Shown here one piece after another: positions 1-6,795 of a DNA stretch of 64,000 nt. A program made the translations under genes and the position numbers. The notes below the pieces were generated by a model. It was not told the DNA's origin and made no database searches. It was given only the letters and a program-made list of their open reading frames with translations. The DNA lies in NCBI RefSeq assembly GCF_038500265.1, contig NZ_CP150637.1:2001501-2065500 (forward strand), given 5' to 3'. Each line of letters begins with the position of its first letter. Within the stretch, counting starts at the first letter, position 1. This DNA is from Ignatzschineria larvae DSM 13226 (GTDB lineage: Bacteria; Pseudomonadota; Gammaproteobacteria; Cardiobacteriales; Wohlfahrtiimonadaceae).

Positions 1-66
1 TTTATGATGTTAACAATGATGGTCATGATACATTCATCATAAGCGCTTTAGCATAACCGATCTTAA

Positions 67-936
67 CTATCGACTCAATGTATCTAGTGAATGTTGTAGA
101 TAAACATCGAATCGTGTGTTCGGCGACTCAACTGAGTGGCTAGGTTTTAAATCTGCCACAAATTCCGCTCCCTTTGGTCGCTTCACAACAACACGTGGGA
201 CACCACTTGTAAGCGCATTTTTAAGTAGCAACTCATTATCTAAATCCGCACCCACTAAATTACGAATAATCCGAAGCTCCTTTTTGACTAGCGCCGATTT
301 TTTCCGCTCAGGATACATAGGATCCATATAAATCACATCCGCTAAAGGAACAGCTATATCACTCATTTGCGTCTCTTGATGATCTCTGTTTTGCAAAAAA
401 GCAATTGCATCTTCGGGCATTAAATATAGATATGGATCTACTGCAGTACCAATATCTGCCTGCCCCACAGGTTGCGAAAGCTGTGCTAAGCCATACTGTA
501 GTAAGGTCTGCAGTACAGGATTACGCTCAAACATGAGTACTTGTAAACCTGCAAAATAGAGGAGCGCTGAATCCCGCCCGAGCCCTGCAGTCAAATCCCA
601 AATCCGTTGCCGCTCCGTACTCTTCCAACCTACTGCACGAAGCAAGGGTTCTTGCGCTTTATTGAGTTTTTGCATCCGATATTGTAGCTTTTTAGAAGTA
701 AAATCGATCTCTAGATTCCCAGCTTCTAAATCTTGCCAATAAAATCGTGCGCCATCCCAAATAAAACGGTTAATATCCGATTGATTCGAGTGTGAAGTAT
801 GATCTAAGCAATAGGCCTCAAAATCTTGTAATTCAATCTTTAAAGAGGTGGGCAATTGAATAGGATGCTCCAATCCTTTTTTGATTATTTCAAAAGGATA
901 TACGCTCTTTGGATATACGCTCTTTTGCTCCATCAT
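67..936 (-). CDS. rsmJ: 16S rRNA m2G1516 methyltransferase RsmJ
   Basis: Predicted SAM-dependent methyltransferase that methylates guanosine 1516 of 16S rRNA in the small subunit. A glycine-rich SAM-binding motif (DLTAGLGRD, about residues 114-122) and the catalytic-site stretch YMDPMYPERKK (about 203-213) are the family hallmarks. At 289 residues it is somewhat longer than the E. coli protein (about 250). The extra N-terminus contains a perfect 15-bp tandem duplication giving KSVYPKSVYP. Two adjacent ATG codons (936 and 933) follow a purine-rich GGGGGTAAG, so the exact start is ambiguous by one codon. It stands alone; the upstream gap holds DnaA-box-like sequences and a dispersed repeat. The identification rests on motifs read by eye and is confident. 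Confidence 0.93.
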   Translation of the reverse strand: MMEQKSVYPKSVYPFEIIKKGLEHPIQLPTSLKIELQDFEAYCLDHTSHSNQSDINRFIWDGARFYWQDLEAGNLEIDFTSKKLQYRMQKLNKAQEPLLRAVGWKSTERQRIWDLTAGLGRDSALLYFAGLQVLMFERNPVLQTLLQYGLAQLSQPVGQADIGTAVDPYLYLMPEDAIAFLQNRDHQETQMSDIAVPLADVIYMDPMYPERKKSALVKKELRIIRNLVGADLDNELLLKNALTSGVPRVVVKRPKGAEFVADLKPSHSVESPNTRFDVYLQHSLDTLSR

Positions 937-966
937 CTTACCCCCATATCGATCATCATTATAGAC

Positions 967-1009
967 TTATTCACCGTTTTCCCCTGAGTTATCTACAAAG
1001 TTATCCACA
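967..1009 (+). promoter_or_regulatory. Cluster of three DnaA-box-like 9-mers
   Basis: Three same-orientation matches to the DnaA box TTATNCACA lie within 43 bp: TTATTCACC (967-975, one mismatch), TTATCTACA (989-997, one mismatch) and TTATCCACA (1001-1009, perfect). They lie upstream of rsmJ. No dnaA, dnaN, gyrB or mnmG is nearby, so a chromosomal origin is unlikely. DnaA-responsive transcription or DnaA titration would fit better. The motifs are directly visible; any function is inferred. Confidence 0.4.
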
Positions 1010-1098
1010 GGATATCCTCACTCTGTAAATGACTGTTCCTATTGCCGGAAAGTAGTATAACGGTTTTCGACTGAAAGATAACAACTATCCCCTATAAA

Positions 1099-1277
1099 TA
1101 TAGTAAATTTGGTTTAAGAAAAATAGTTTTTAAGCAGCTAGCATCGGATTTTAAAAAGAACATAAAACTGCGTATTGAACGACACTTGCAAGATGCCGGA
1201 TAGAACAGCTTCCTTGCCTCGATCAACCGATGCGCCGGCATTTCAATAATGCCTTATTTTGAACCGATATTACTATA
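1099..1277. repeat. Dispersed TIR-bounded repeat, copy A
   Basis: A 179-bp intergenic element, 50 bp downstream of the tag stop codon. It starts TATAGTAAATTTGGTTTAAG and ends in the inverse of TATAGTAATATCGGTTC, giving imperfect terminal inverted repeats. The interior carries ATGCCGG and CCGGCAT arms. It is one of eight related copies in this window and one of the three best preserved. It has no coding capacity. It looks like a MITE, a non-autonomous transposable element; the parent transposase is not in the window. Confidence 0.85.
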
Positions 1278-1326
1278 ATGAGGAGAGCAAGCACCTCATC
1301 AATATTCGCTTATCAAGCTTCCCTTA

Positions 1327-1956
1327 TCAATCCGCAATCTTATCTGCGCTCAGGTCGCATTCAGCGAGATGGTCGTACACCATCCCCGCAGCTTGAAGAA
1401 AAGCATAGGCTGTTCGACTACCAAAAAATTTAAATCCAAACTTTTTGAGCTCTTTTGCAATTTCATCAGATAGAGGTGTCGTAATAGGGCTTAACGCTTC
1501 AGGCTGATAAACGTTGATGATCGGTTTTCCGCCTACTTTTCCCCAAAAATAATCACTGAAAGAGCGATATTGTTGACAAAAAGAGAGATAACGCTCGGCA
1601 TTATGAATCATTGCGCTAATCTTAAGCCGATTGCGAATGATGCCAGCATTTTGCATGAGTTGTTCGATATCAACATCATCCATTTGACTCATCAAAAGCG
1701 GATCAAATCCTCTGAAAGCTTTACGATAAGCCTCCCGTTTTGAAAGCACAGTCCACCATGAAAGTCCGGCATGTTGCGTTTCAAGCGCAAAAAGTTCCCA
1801 TAACTCAGATTCACTCTTATTAGGATTACCCCATTCATCATCATGATAAGCTTGGTAGAGTGGTTGTGCGCCACACCACCGGCAACGATGAATGATCGAT
1901 TTCTCTCCTCTTTCTACGCCCTTACTCATTCCTTTATGTTCCTCATTTACTTTCAT
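1327..1956 (-). CDS. tag: DNA-3-methyladenine glycosylase I
   Basis: Base-excision repair enzyme that removes 3-methyladenine from alkylated DNA. The N-terminal segment RCRWCGAQPLYQAYHDDEWG, then LSWWTVLSKREAYRKAF, NRLKISAMIHNA, FWGKVGGKPI and the C-terminal YDHLAEC match Tag. The Cys/His residues in the first and last of these correspond to the family's zinc site. The 209-residue length includes a 25-residue N-terminal lead not present in E. coli Tag (187 residues). The ATG at 1956 has no clear Shine-Dalgarno sequence and an internal ATG at 1929 is an alternative. It is followed downstream by repeat copy A. Confidence 0.93.
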   Translation of the reverse strand: MKVNEEHKGMSKGVERGEKSIIHRCRWCGAQPLYQAYHDDEWGNPNKSESELWELFALETQHAGLSWWTVLSKREAYRKAFRGFDPLLMSQMDDVDIEQLMQNAGIIRNRLKISAMIHNAERYLSFCQQYRSFSDYFWGKVGGKPIINVYQPEALSPITTPLSDEIAKELKKFGFKFFGSRTAYAFLQAAGMVYDHLAECDLSADKIAD

Positions 1957-2150
1957 TAATCGGAATATGAATGTTGAATATTATGACACGCTTCACCTAT
2001 TCATTTTCATCTATTCATTCTTCCATTCGCACTTATACCCCCATGTTACAATCACTAAGTGATAATATGAATTATATAGACCATAAATACGGAGATATCC
2101 CTATATCTTCAACATTTTTTCCATCCTTTCAGGATGACGTTCTCCACGAT

Positions 2151-3656
2151 TTAATTACTCGCTTGATAGCCACGATCAAGTGCTCGAAAAGCTAAACTCT
2201 CTGTTAAATGCCGACTATTAATATTCGTTTCCCCCTCAAGATCCGCTATCGTCCTTGCAACGCGCAAGATGCGATGATAACTTCTTGGGGAAAAATTGAG
2301 CCGTTTTTGTGCCATTTCGAGTAATTTCTGTTCAGTTTCTCCTAAATGACAATCTTGCTCAATATCTCGCACCGCAAGATCTGCATTCATCTTCCCTCGT
2401 CTTGTTAGTTGTTGTTGCCTTGCCCTTTCTACTCTAGCGCGAATCATCTCTGATGTTTCCCCTTGTTCACTACTTTGTAGCTCCTCGGTACTAATTCTCG
2501 GCACCTCCACATGCAAATCAATTCTATCTAACATAGGTCCCGATACACGCCCACGATAACGGGCAATGGCATAATCACTGCAGGTACAATCATGTACAGG
2601 ATCACCATAATAACCACAAGGACAGGGATTCATGGCCGATAACAGTTGAAATTTAGCAGGAAAAGTGACCTGCTGCATCGCTCTAGAAAGATGAATAGAA
2701 CCCGATTCCATAGGCTCCCGTAAAACCTCTAATACATGCCGGTTAAATTCCGGAAGTTCATCAAGAAAGAGAACACCATGATGCGCCAGTGAAATCTCCC
2801 CAGGCTTAGGGTAAGTTCCCCCACCCACTAGTGCCACAGAAGAAGCCGTATGGTGAGGCGTTCGATAGGGGCGAACGCCAAATTGTTCTGCTCGAAATCC
2901 TTGCCGACTCACAGAAGCAATCATCGCACTCTCAATCGCTTCTTCCCGCGTCATACTCGGCATAATTGTAATAAATCGCGAAGCAAGCATCGTCTTCCCC
3001 GTCCCCGGAGGCCCAATTAAAAGAAGATTATGCCCACCTGCCGCTGCGATCTCTAGCGCTCTTTTTGCGAAAAACTGTCCTTTTACTTCTGAAAAACAAC
3101 GATTTTGAATCGAAGATTCTACAGTTATTTCCGGGGGGCGTGAAAGATCAATTCTCCCCTCTATAAAATCCACCACAGATCTTAGATCAGATGCCACTAA
3201 AAAACGATCATATTGCAGAAAGCCAATCTCTTCTGATCGCTCTTTAGGCACAATCAAAATTCCCTCTTCTTGCATGACCTGAATGGCGGTGGGGAGTAAC
3301 CCATTAATAGGACGCAGTTCCCCTGTTAAAGCAAGCTCTCCGACAAACTCATAACGACTGACGTCAGAAGCAATCTGCCCTGATGCTTCTAATACCGCTA
3401 ATGCAATGGGTAAATCATAGCGCCCACCCTCTTTAGGCAAATCAGCAGGGGAAAGATTAATGGTAATTTTTCGATTCGGAAATTCAAACCCTGAATTCAC
3501 AATCGCCGCAATCACACGATCCTTACTCTCTTTCACCGCCGTCTCAGGCATTCCTACAATCGTAAATGCCGGCAAGCCATTACTAATATGTACCTCAACC
3601 CGCACTTCCGGTGCTGACAGAGCATCTAATGCCCGAGTATGAATTACTGAAACCAT
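2151..3656 (-). CDS. comM: YifB/ComM-family Mg-chelatase-like AAA+ ATPase
   Basis: Hexameric AAA+ helicase of the YifB/ComM family, which in Vibrio and Haemophilus promotes branch migration during integration of transforming DNA. It has an N-terminal Lon-substrate-binding-like domain (about 1-170), Walker A GPPGTGKT (about 215-222), Walker B VLFLDE (about 295-300), a zinc-binding CPCGYYGDPVHDCTC segment and a C-terminal Mg-chelatase domain. At 501 residues it has the family's usual length. AGAGG lies six bases before the ATG. A near-perfect 28-bp palindrome sits directly upstream of that ribosome-binding site. Its role in competence here is inferred from the family only; no other competence gene is nearby. 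Confidence 0.93.
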   Translation of the reverse strand: MVSVIHTRALDALSAPEVRVEVHISNGLPAFTIVGMPETAVKESKDRVIAAIVNSGFEFPNRKITINLSPADLPKEGGRYDLPIALAVLEASGQIASDVSRYEFVGELALTGELRPINGLLPTAIQVMQEEGILIVPKERSEEIGFLQYDRFLVASDLRSVVDFIEGRIDLSRPPEITVESSIQNRCFSEVKGQFFAKRALEIAAAGGHNLLLIGPPGTGKTMLASRFITIMPSMTREEAIESAMIASVSRQGFRAEQFGVRPYRTPHHTASSVALVGGGTYPKPGEISLAHHGVLFLDELPEFNRHVLEVLREPMESGSIHLSRAMQQVTFPAKFQLLSAMNPCPCGYYGDPVHDCTCSDYAIARYRGRVSGPMLDRIDLHVEVPRISTEELQSSEQGETSEMIRARVERARQQQLTRRGKMNADLAVRDIEQDCHLGETEQKLLEMAQKRLNFSPRSYHRILRVARTIADLEGETNINSRHLTESLAFRALDRGYQASN

Positions 3657-3667
3657 TATGTTCCTCT

Positions 3668-3695
3668 CTTACTACTAAAGATCTTTAATAGTAAG
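3668..3695. promoter_or_regulatory. 28-bp palindrome before comM
   Basis: An almost perfect palindrome: CTTACTA, one mismatched base, a self-complementary TAAAGATCTTTA core, one mismatched base, then TAGTAAG. It lies 12 bp upstream of the comM start, just before its Shine-Dalgarno sequence, in the divergent comM/fabI intergenic region. It could be an operator for a dimeric regulator or an mRNA leader hairpin. No T-run follows, so it is not a terminator. Confidence 0.45.
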
Positions 3696-3819
3696 ATTAG
3701 GTAAAATTACGGATTTAGGGGATTTTCGCCGAGAACAATTTTGTCAGTGAAGAAATAGCAAACTCACTTTACATACTTTCATGGTAAAATAGCTCTATTT
3801 TAATTAGACAATCAATAGA

Positions 3820-3844
3820 GTGATGGGCTATCGATATAGCTCAC
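3820..3844 (+). promoter_or_regulatory. Leader hairpin upstream of fabI
   Basis: GTGA-tgg-GCTAT, loop CGAT, ATAGC-TCAC forms a nine-pair stem with a three-base bulge, 58 bp before the fabI start codon. It probably lies in the fabI 5' untranslated region, or it could be an operator. No regulator is identified. Confidence 0.3.
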
Positions 3845-3901
3845 AACATTATTTAATCATTGTTTGTCTTAATCCTTATTCTTGATACAAGAGGTAAATT
3901 T

Positions 3902-4681
3902 ATGGGATTTTTACAAGGTAAACGCGCACTTATCGTAGGATTAGCATCGAATCGTTCGATCGCTTGGGGAATTGCTAAGGCAATGCGTGAACAAGGCGCT
4001 GATTTAGCATTTAGTTTCCACGGCGAGCGATTAGAAGAGCGTGTCCGTAATATGGCAGCGGAACTTGAGTCTAATATCGTTTTCCCTTGCGATGTGGCAA
4101 GCGATAGTGAAATTGAGACATTGATGACATCTCTGCATGGGGTTTGGCCTGAAGGGTTTGATATTGTGATCCATTCTGTGGGTTTCGCGCCAAGAGAAGC
4201 GCTTGAAGGTAATTACCTTGATACTGTCACTCGTGAAAACTTCCAAATTGCGCATGATATCTCTTCTTATAGCTTCGCAGCGCTTGCAAAAGCAGCACGC
4301 CCTTATCTCCGTCCTGGCGCTTCACTCTTAACGCTCACCTATCTGGCAAGTGAACGCACAGTGCAAAACTACAACGTAATGGGATTAGCAAAAGCCTCGC
4401 TTGAAGCCAATGTCCGTTATATGGCAGCAGCTCTGGGTGCTGATGGTTTCCGAGTCAATGCTATTTCTGCGGGCCCTATTCGTACACTTGCGGCATCAGG
4501 AATTGCAAACTTTAAGAGCATGCTTTCAGCCTTTGAAGCAGCGGCTCCAATCGGTCGCTGTGTCACCATTGAAGAAGTGGGGAATGTTGCTGCATTCCTT
4601 TCATCAGATCTTGCATCAGGTGTCACTGGGGAAATCACCTATGTCGATGGTGGTTTCAATACTGTAATTGCAGGCATGTAA
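3902..4681 (+). CDS. fabI: Enoyl-[acyl-carrier-protein] reductase (NADH)
   Basis: Catalyses the last reduction of each fatty-acid elongation cycle; FabI enzymes are the target of triclosan. It is a short-chain dehydrogenase fold with the FabI-type nucleotide motif [13 protein letters not shown] near the N-terminus. The catalytic pair is Tyr157/Lys164 in YNVMGLAK (Y-x6-K), matching E. coli Tyr156/Lys163. HSVGFAP and AHDISSYSF are also typical. I chose the ATG at 3902, preceded by AGAGGTAA, giving 259 residues (E. coli 262); an in-frame ATG at 3860 would add 14 residues not typical of the family. It is monocistronic with a strong terminator about 70 bp downstream. Confidence 0.96.
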   Translation: MGFLQGKRALIVGLASNRSIAWGIAKAMREQGADLAFSFHGERLEERVRNMAAELESNIVFPCDVASDSEIETLMTSLHGVWPEGFDIVIHSVGFAPREALEGNYLDTVTRENFQIAHDISSYSFAALAKAARPYLRPGASLLTLTYLASERTVQNYNVMGLAKASLEANVRYMAAALGADGFRVNAISAGPIRTLAASGIANFKSMLSAFEAAAPIGRCVTIEEVGNVAAFLSSDLASGVTGEITYVDGGFNTVIAGM

Positions 4682-4749
4682 TTAAGGCCTCATGACAATA
4701 TTAGAATATTGCGTCAAGCCCAAATAGTCCTAATCCAAAGTAGACTTAG

Positions 4750-4784
4750 CCCCAAGAGATCACAAATAAACTCTTGGGGTTTTT
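4750..4784 (+). terminator. Rho-independent terminator of fabI
   Basis: CCCCAAGAG (4750-4758) and CTCTTGGGG (4771-4779) form a perfect nine-pair stem followed by TTTTT. It is placed 69 bp after the fabI stop. Confidence 0.9.
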
Positions 4785-4841
4785 ATTTTATTTCAATAAG
4801 TTATTTTAATTAACTCATTGCAAACTGATAGTTGTCATTCT

Positions 4842-4900
4842 CGCCTTTTCATTTTTTATCTTTTTGTAACATTACAACAAGACATAAAAGTGAGAAGGCG
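4842..4900. repeat. Imperfect inverted repeat in the fabI-hydrolase gap
   Basis: The left arm (4842-4859, beginning CGCCTTTTC) and right arm (4884-4900, ending GAGAAGGCG) are imperfect reverse complements. They enclose a smaller TTGTAA/TTACAA pairing. The rest of the stretch up to the sRNA promoter is A+T-rich with no gene. Function unknown. Confidence 0.35.
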
Positions 4901-5012
4901 TTTCTATTCTATTTCACAATAATTATTTTTAATAATCAAAACCATATAAAATATGCCTTAGACTATCTATGAGATAAATCAATTATCTCTATGCTAAAAG
5001 TACGATATACAT

Positions 5013-5041
5013 TTGACAAGGTAAGTAATAACGACTATGAT
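5013..5041 (+). promoter_or_regulatory. Near-consensus sigma-70 promoter of a candidate sRNA
   Basis: A perfect -35 TTGACA (5013-5018), an ideal 17-bp spacer and -10 TATGAT (5036-5041, five of six). The predicted start is about 5047-5049. No open reading frame follows before the terminator at 5101-5130, so the promoter most likely drives a short non-coding transcript. Confidence 0.75.
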
Positions 5042-5046
5042 ATGCA

Positions 5047-5130
5047 GGACGCTTGAGCAATCGAGCGTTCTCCTCCATATCCTCCTTTGGTGGTTATTTT
5101 GCCGACTCTTTTAGAGCTCGGCTTTTTTTT
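5047..5130 (+). ncRNA. Candidate small regulatory RNA, about 84 nt
   Basis: A short transcription unit with its own strong promoter and terminator and no coding potential. The 5' hairpin (5049-5068) is an eight-pair stem, ACGCTTGA/TCGAGCGT, closed by a GCAA tetraloop. Next come two CCTCC motifs (about 5072-5076 and 5081-5085) that are complementary to Shine-Dalgarno sequences; the second can pair with GGTGG. The 3' end is the terminator hairpin GCCGA...TCGGC followed by T8. Hairpin, anti-SD element and Rho-independent terminator are typical of trans-acting sRNAs. I do not recognise it as a known family (not 6S, RyhB or Spot 42), and targets are unknown. Confidence 0.65.
5101..5130 (+). terminator. 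Rho-independent terminator of the candidate sRNA
   Basis: GCCGA-CTCT, loop TTT, AGAG-C-TCGGC with a one-base bulge, followed by eight T residues (5123-5130). Confidence 0.85.
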
Positions 5131-5314
5131 GCCTGTGAAATGGTCACATTTCTACACGACCTTCCCAAATAGCGATGGGGAAAAAAGCGTTATTGCCTAC
5201 TTTTTTCTTCAAATTACCTAAAAACCTTACTTTTTCCTCATCAAAATGTTACAAATTATTAAAAAATATTAATAATTATCATAACGTTGTCGCTATTTTA
5301 AAGTTAGAACCTTG

Positions 5315-5333
5315 ATTAATGATAATTATTAAA
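5315..5333. promoter_or_regulatory. Possible Fur box upstream of the secreted hydrolase
   Basis: The 19-mer ATTAATGATAATTATTAAA matches 14 of 19 positions of the E. coli Fur consensus. A related AATAATTATCAT occurs about 45 bp upstream. The region is very A+T-rich, so a chance match is quite possible. Confidence 0.3.
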
Positions 5334-5424
5334 AGAATTCCTTTTCAGTTTAAAGGTAATTATTTTAAAATAGCGCCTTAATTATATTTGTCTTAAATAG
5401 ACCTCTGTACTATCTGGAATTATT

Positions 5425-6696
5425 ATGAAACAATCCCGACCTACATTATCTCGACTATTCAGTAGCTTTCTAATAGGAGTCAGTTTAATGACAACCTTGC
5501 ATAATCCGCTCTTTGCAGATGATCAATTAAATGTAGATCAAATGCCTCAAGCCCAACTAGTTCAAATGGATGCTTATCCTTTTCCTAGTTTAAGCGCTGC
5601 AAACAAAACTGAAGTGATGCACTATACAATGCCTTATCGCACAGGGGAAATGGCCAATGCAAGCGCGCTTCTTTTCTACCCTGCAACTGAAAAACCGCAA
5701 GAAGGTTGGAAAATTGTTGTCTGGACTCATGGAACTGTAGGTGTTGCTAATAACTGTGCACCGAGCTTACAACCCATTAATGATAACTTTAAAGTGCTTG
5801 CACAATCACTTTTAGATGCAGGTTATGTGATTGTTGCACCTGATTATGAGGGCTTAGGTCAACAGAGAATCCATCCTTACCTAAATCTCAAAAGTGAGGC
5901 TGATGCGGCCATCTATGCCGTCAATGCGTTAAAGGCAGCAAACCCTGATGATTTTCAAGGCGATTGGATGGTTGTCGGTCAATCTCAAGGCGGACAAGCG
6001 GCGATCGGTACGGCTGAATATGCGAATGATGATCCTTATTTCAAAGGAGCTGTCGCAGGCGCACCCGCTTCTAGTTTAGATTATATTATTGGTACTGTCG
6101 CACCGAAAGCCTTAACACAACTCGATCAAGCTGAAGCCAATGCCGGGATCCCTATGCCAGAACGTAACTCGCTTCACTCTTTTGCCACCCTTCTCTCTTA
6201 TGGCGCTTTTGTCGGGATCGGTATTAAGGCTGATCATCCTGATTTTGATTATGAATCACTCTTCTATCCTCGATCACAACCATTTGCTGCAAAAGCTGAA
6301 GATCATGAGAATCAACCGGGACTTTGCCTCAATGAATTACGAGAACTCTGGAAAGCAGATATCCGCGCATTTTTAGCCGAAGACCCGAATCATCAATTAA
6401 CTGATTACCCTGGCATTAATATCGATATCTTTGAGCATAATCCAGTATTACAAGAGTTCTTCAAAATTAGCCAACCGGGCACACAGCGTATTGATAAACC
6501 GCTTCTAATTATCCAAGGAGAAAAAGATACCAATGTTCCGGCCAGCGTAACAACTATCCTTGCTGAACGATTGAAATCATTAGGCTCAGAAGCAGTAAAT
6601 CTTGTCATCGTTCCTGAGGCATCACATCAAGAAGCTATTGTTTGGGAGAATGATCGTGTCGTTGAATTTGTCAAATCAATAATGCCTGCAAAATAG
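5425..6696 (+). CDS. Secreted alpha/beta-hydrolase (lipase/esterase-like)
   Basis: Predicted exported hydrolase of 423 residues. It starts with a Sec-type signal peptide (basic MKQSRPTLSRLF, hydrophobic FLIGVSLMTTL, likely cleavage near LFADD). The mature part has the alpha/beta-hydrolase triad elements: nucleophile elbow GQSQGG, acid loop GEKDTNVPA and a C-terminal SHQEA histidine. WTHGTVG is a plausible oxyanion-loop segment. Overall it resembles the secretory-lipase and secreted-esterase group, but the substrate cannot be read from sequence. It is a single-gene unit between the candidate sRNA and a bidirectional terminator. A possible Fur box lies about 90 bp upstream. Confidence 0.8.
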   Translation: MKQSRPTLSRLFSSFLIGVSLMTTLHNPLFADDQLNVDQMPQAQLVQMDAYPFPSLSAANKTEVMHYTMPYRTGEMANASALLFYPATEKPQEGWKIVVWTHGTVGVANNCAPSLQPINDNFKVLAQSLLDAGYVIVAPDYEGLGQQRIHPYLNLKSEADAAIYAVNALKAANPDDFQGDWMVVGQSQGGQAAIGTAEYANDDPYFKGAVAGAPASSLDYIIGTVAPKALTQLDQAEANAGIPMPERNSLHSFATLLSYGAFVGIGIKADHPDFDYESLFYPRSQPFAAKAEDHENQPGLCLNELRELWKADIRAFLAEDPNHQLTDYPGINIDIFEHNPVLQEFFKISQPGTQRIDKPLLIIQGEKDTNVPASVTTILAERLKSLGSEAVNLVIVPEASHQEAIVWENDRVVEFVKSIMPAK

Positions 6697-6762
6697 AGGC
6701 TAAATCTTTCGAAATATCATCAACACAATAAGTACAACAAATACAATCAATATTCATAAAGT

Positions 6763-6791
6763 AAGGTTACCGAATAGAGGTAACCTTTTTT
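6763..6791. terminator. Bidirectional terminator between hydrolase and priA
   Basis: AAGGTTACC (6763-6771), a seven-base loop and GGTAACCTT (6779-6787), then T6 on the plus strand. It serves the plus-strand hydrolase. It also sits just past the minus-strand priA stop, although the T-run on that side is weaker. Confidence 0.85.
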
Positions 6792-6795
6792 ATCA

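Noticed and set aside
967-1009. Chromosomal origin (oriC)
   Set aside because: DnaA-box-like motifs are present, but there is no dnaA, dnaN, gyrB, mnmG or rpmH nearby and no clear A+T-rich unwinding element with 13-mers.
1099-1277. Intact insertion sequence or neisserial Correia element
   Set aside because: There is no transposase ORF, and apart from the TATAG start the ends and core do not match Correia repeats. It is treated as a separate MITE-like family.
1971-2195. Plus-strand 74-residue ORF between tag and comM
   Set aside because: No SD, no recognisable domain, and its end overlaps the 3' end of comM. Composition looks like chance reading of A+T-rich DNA.
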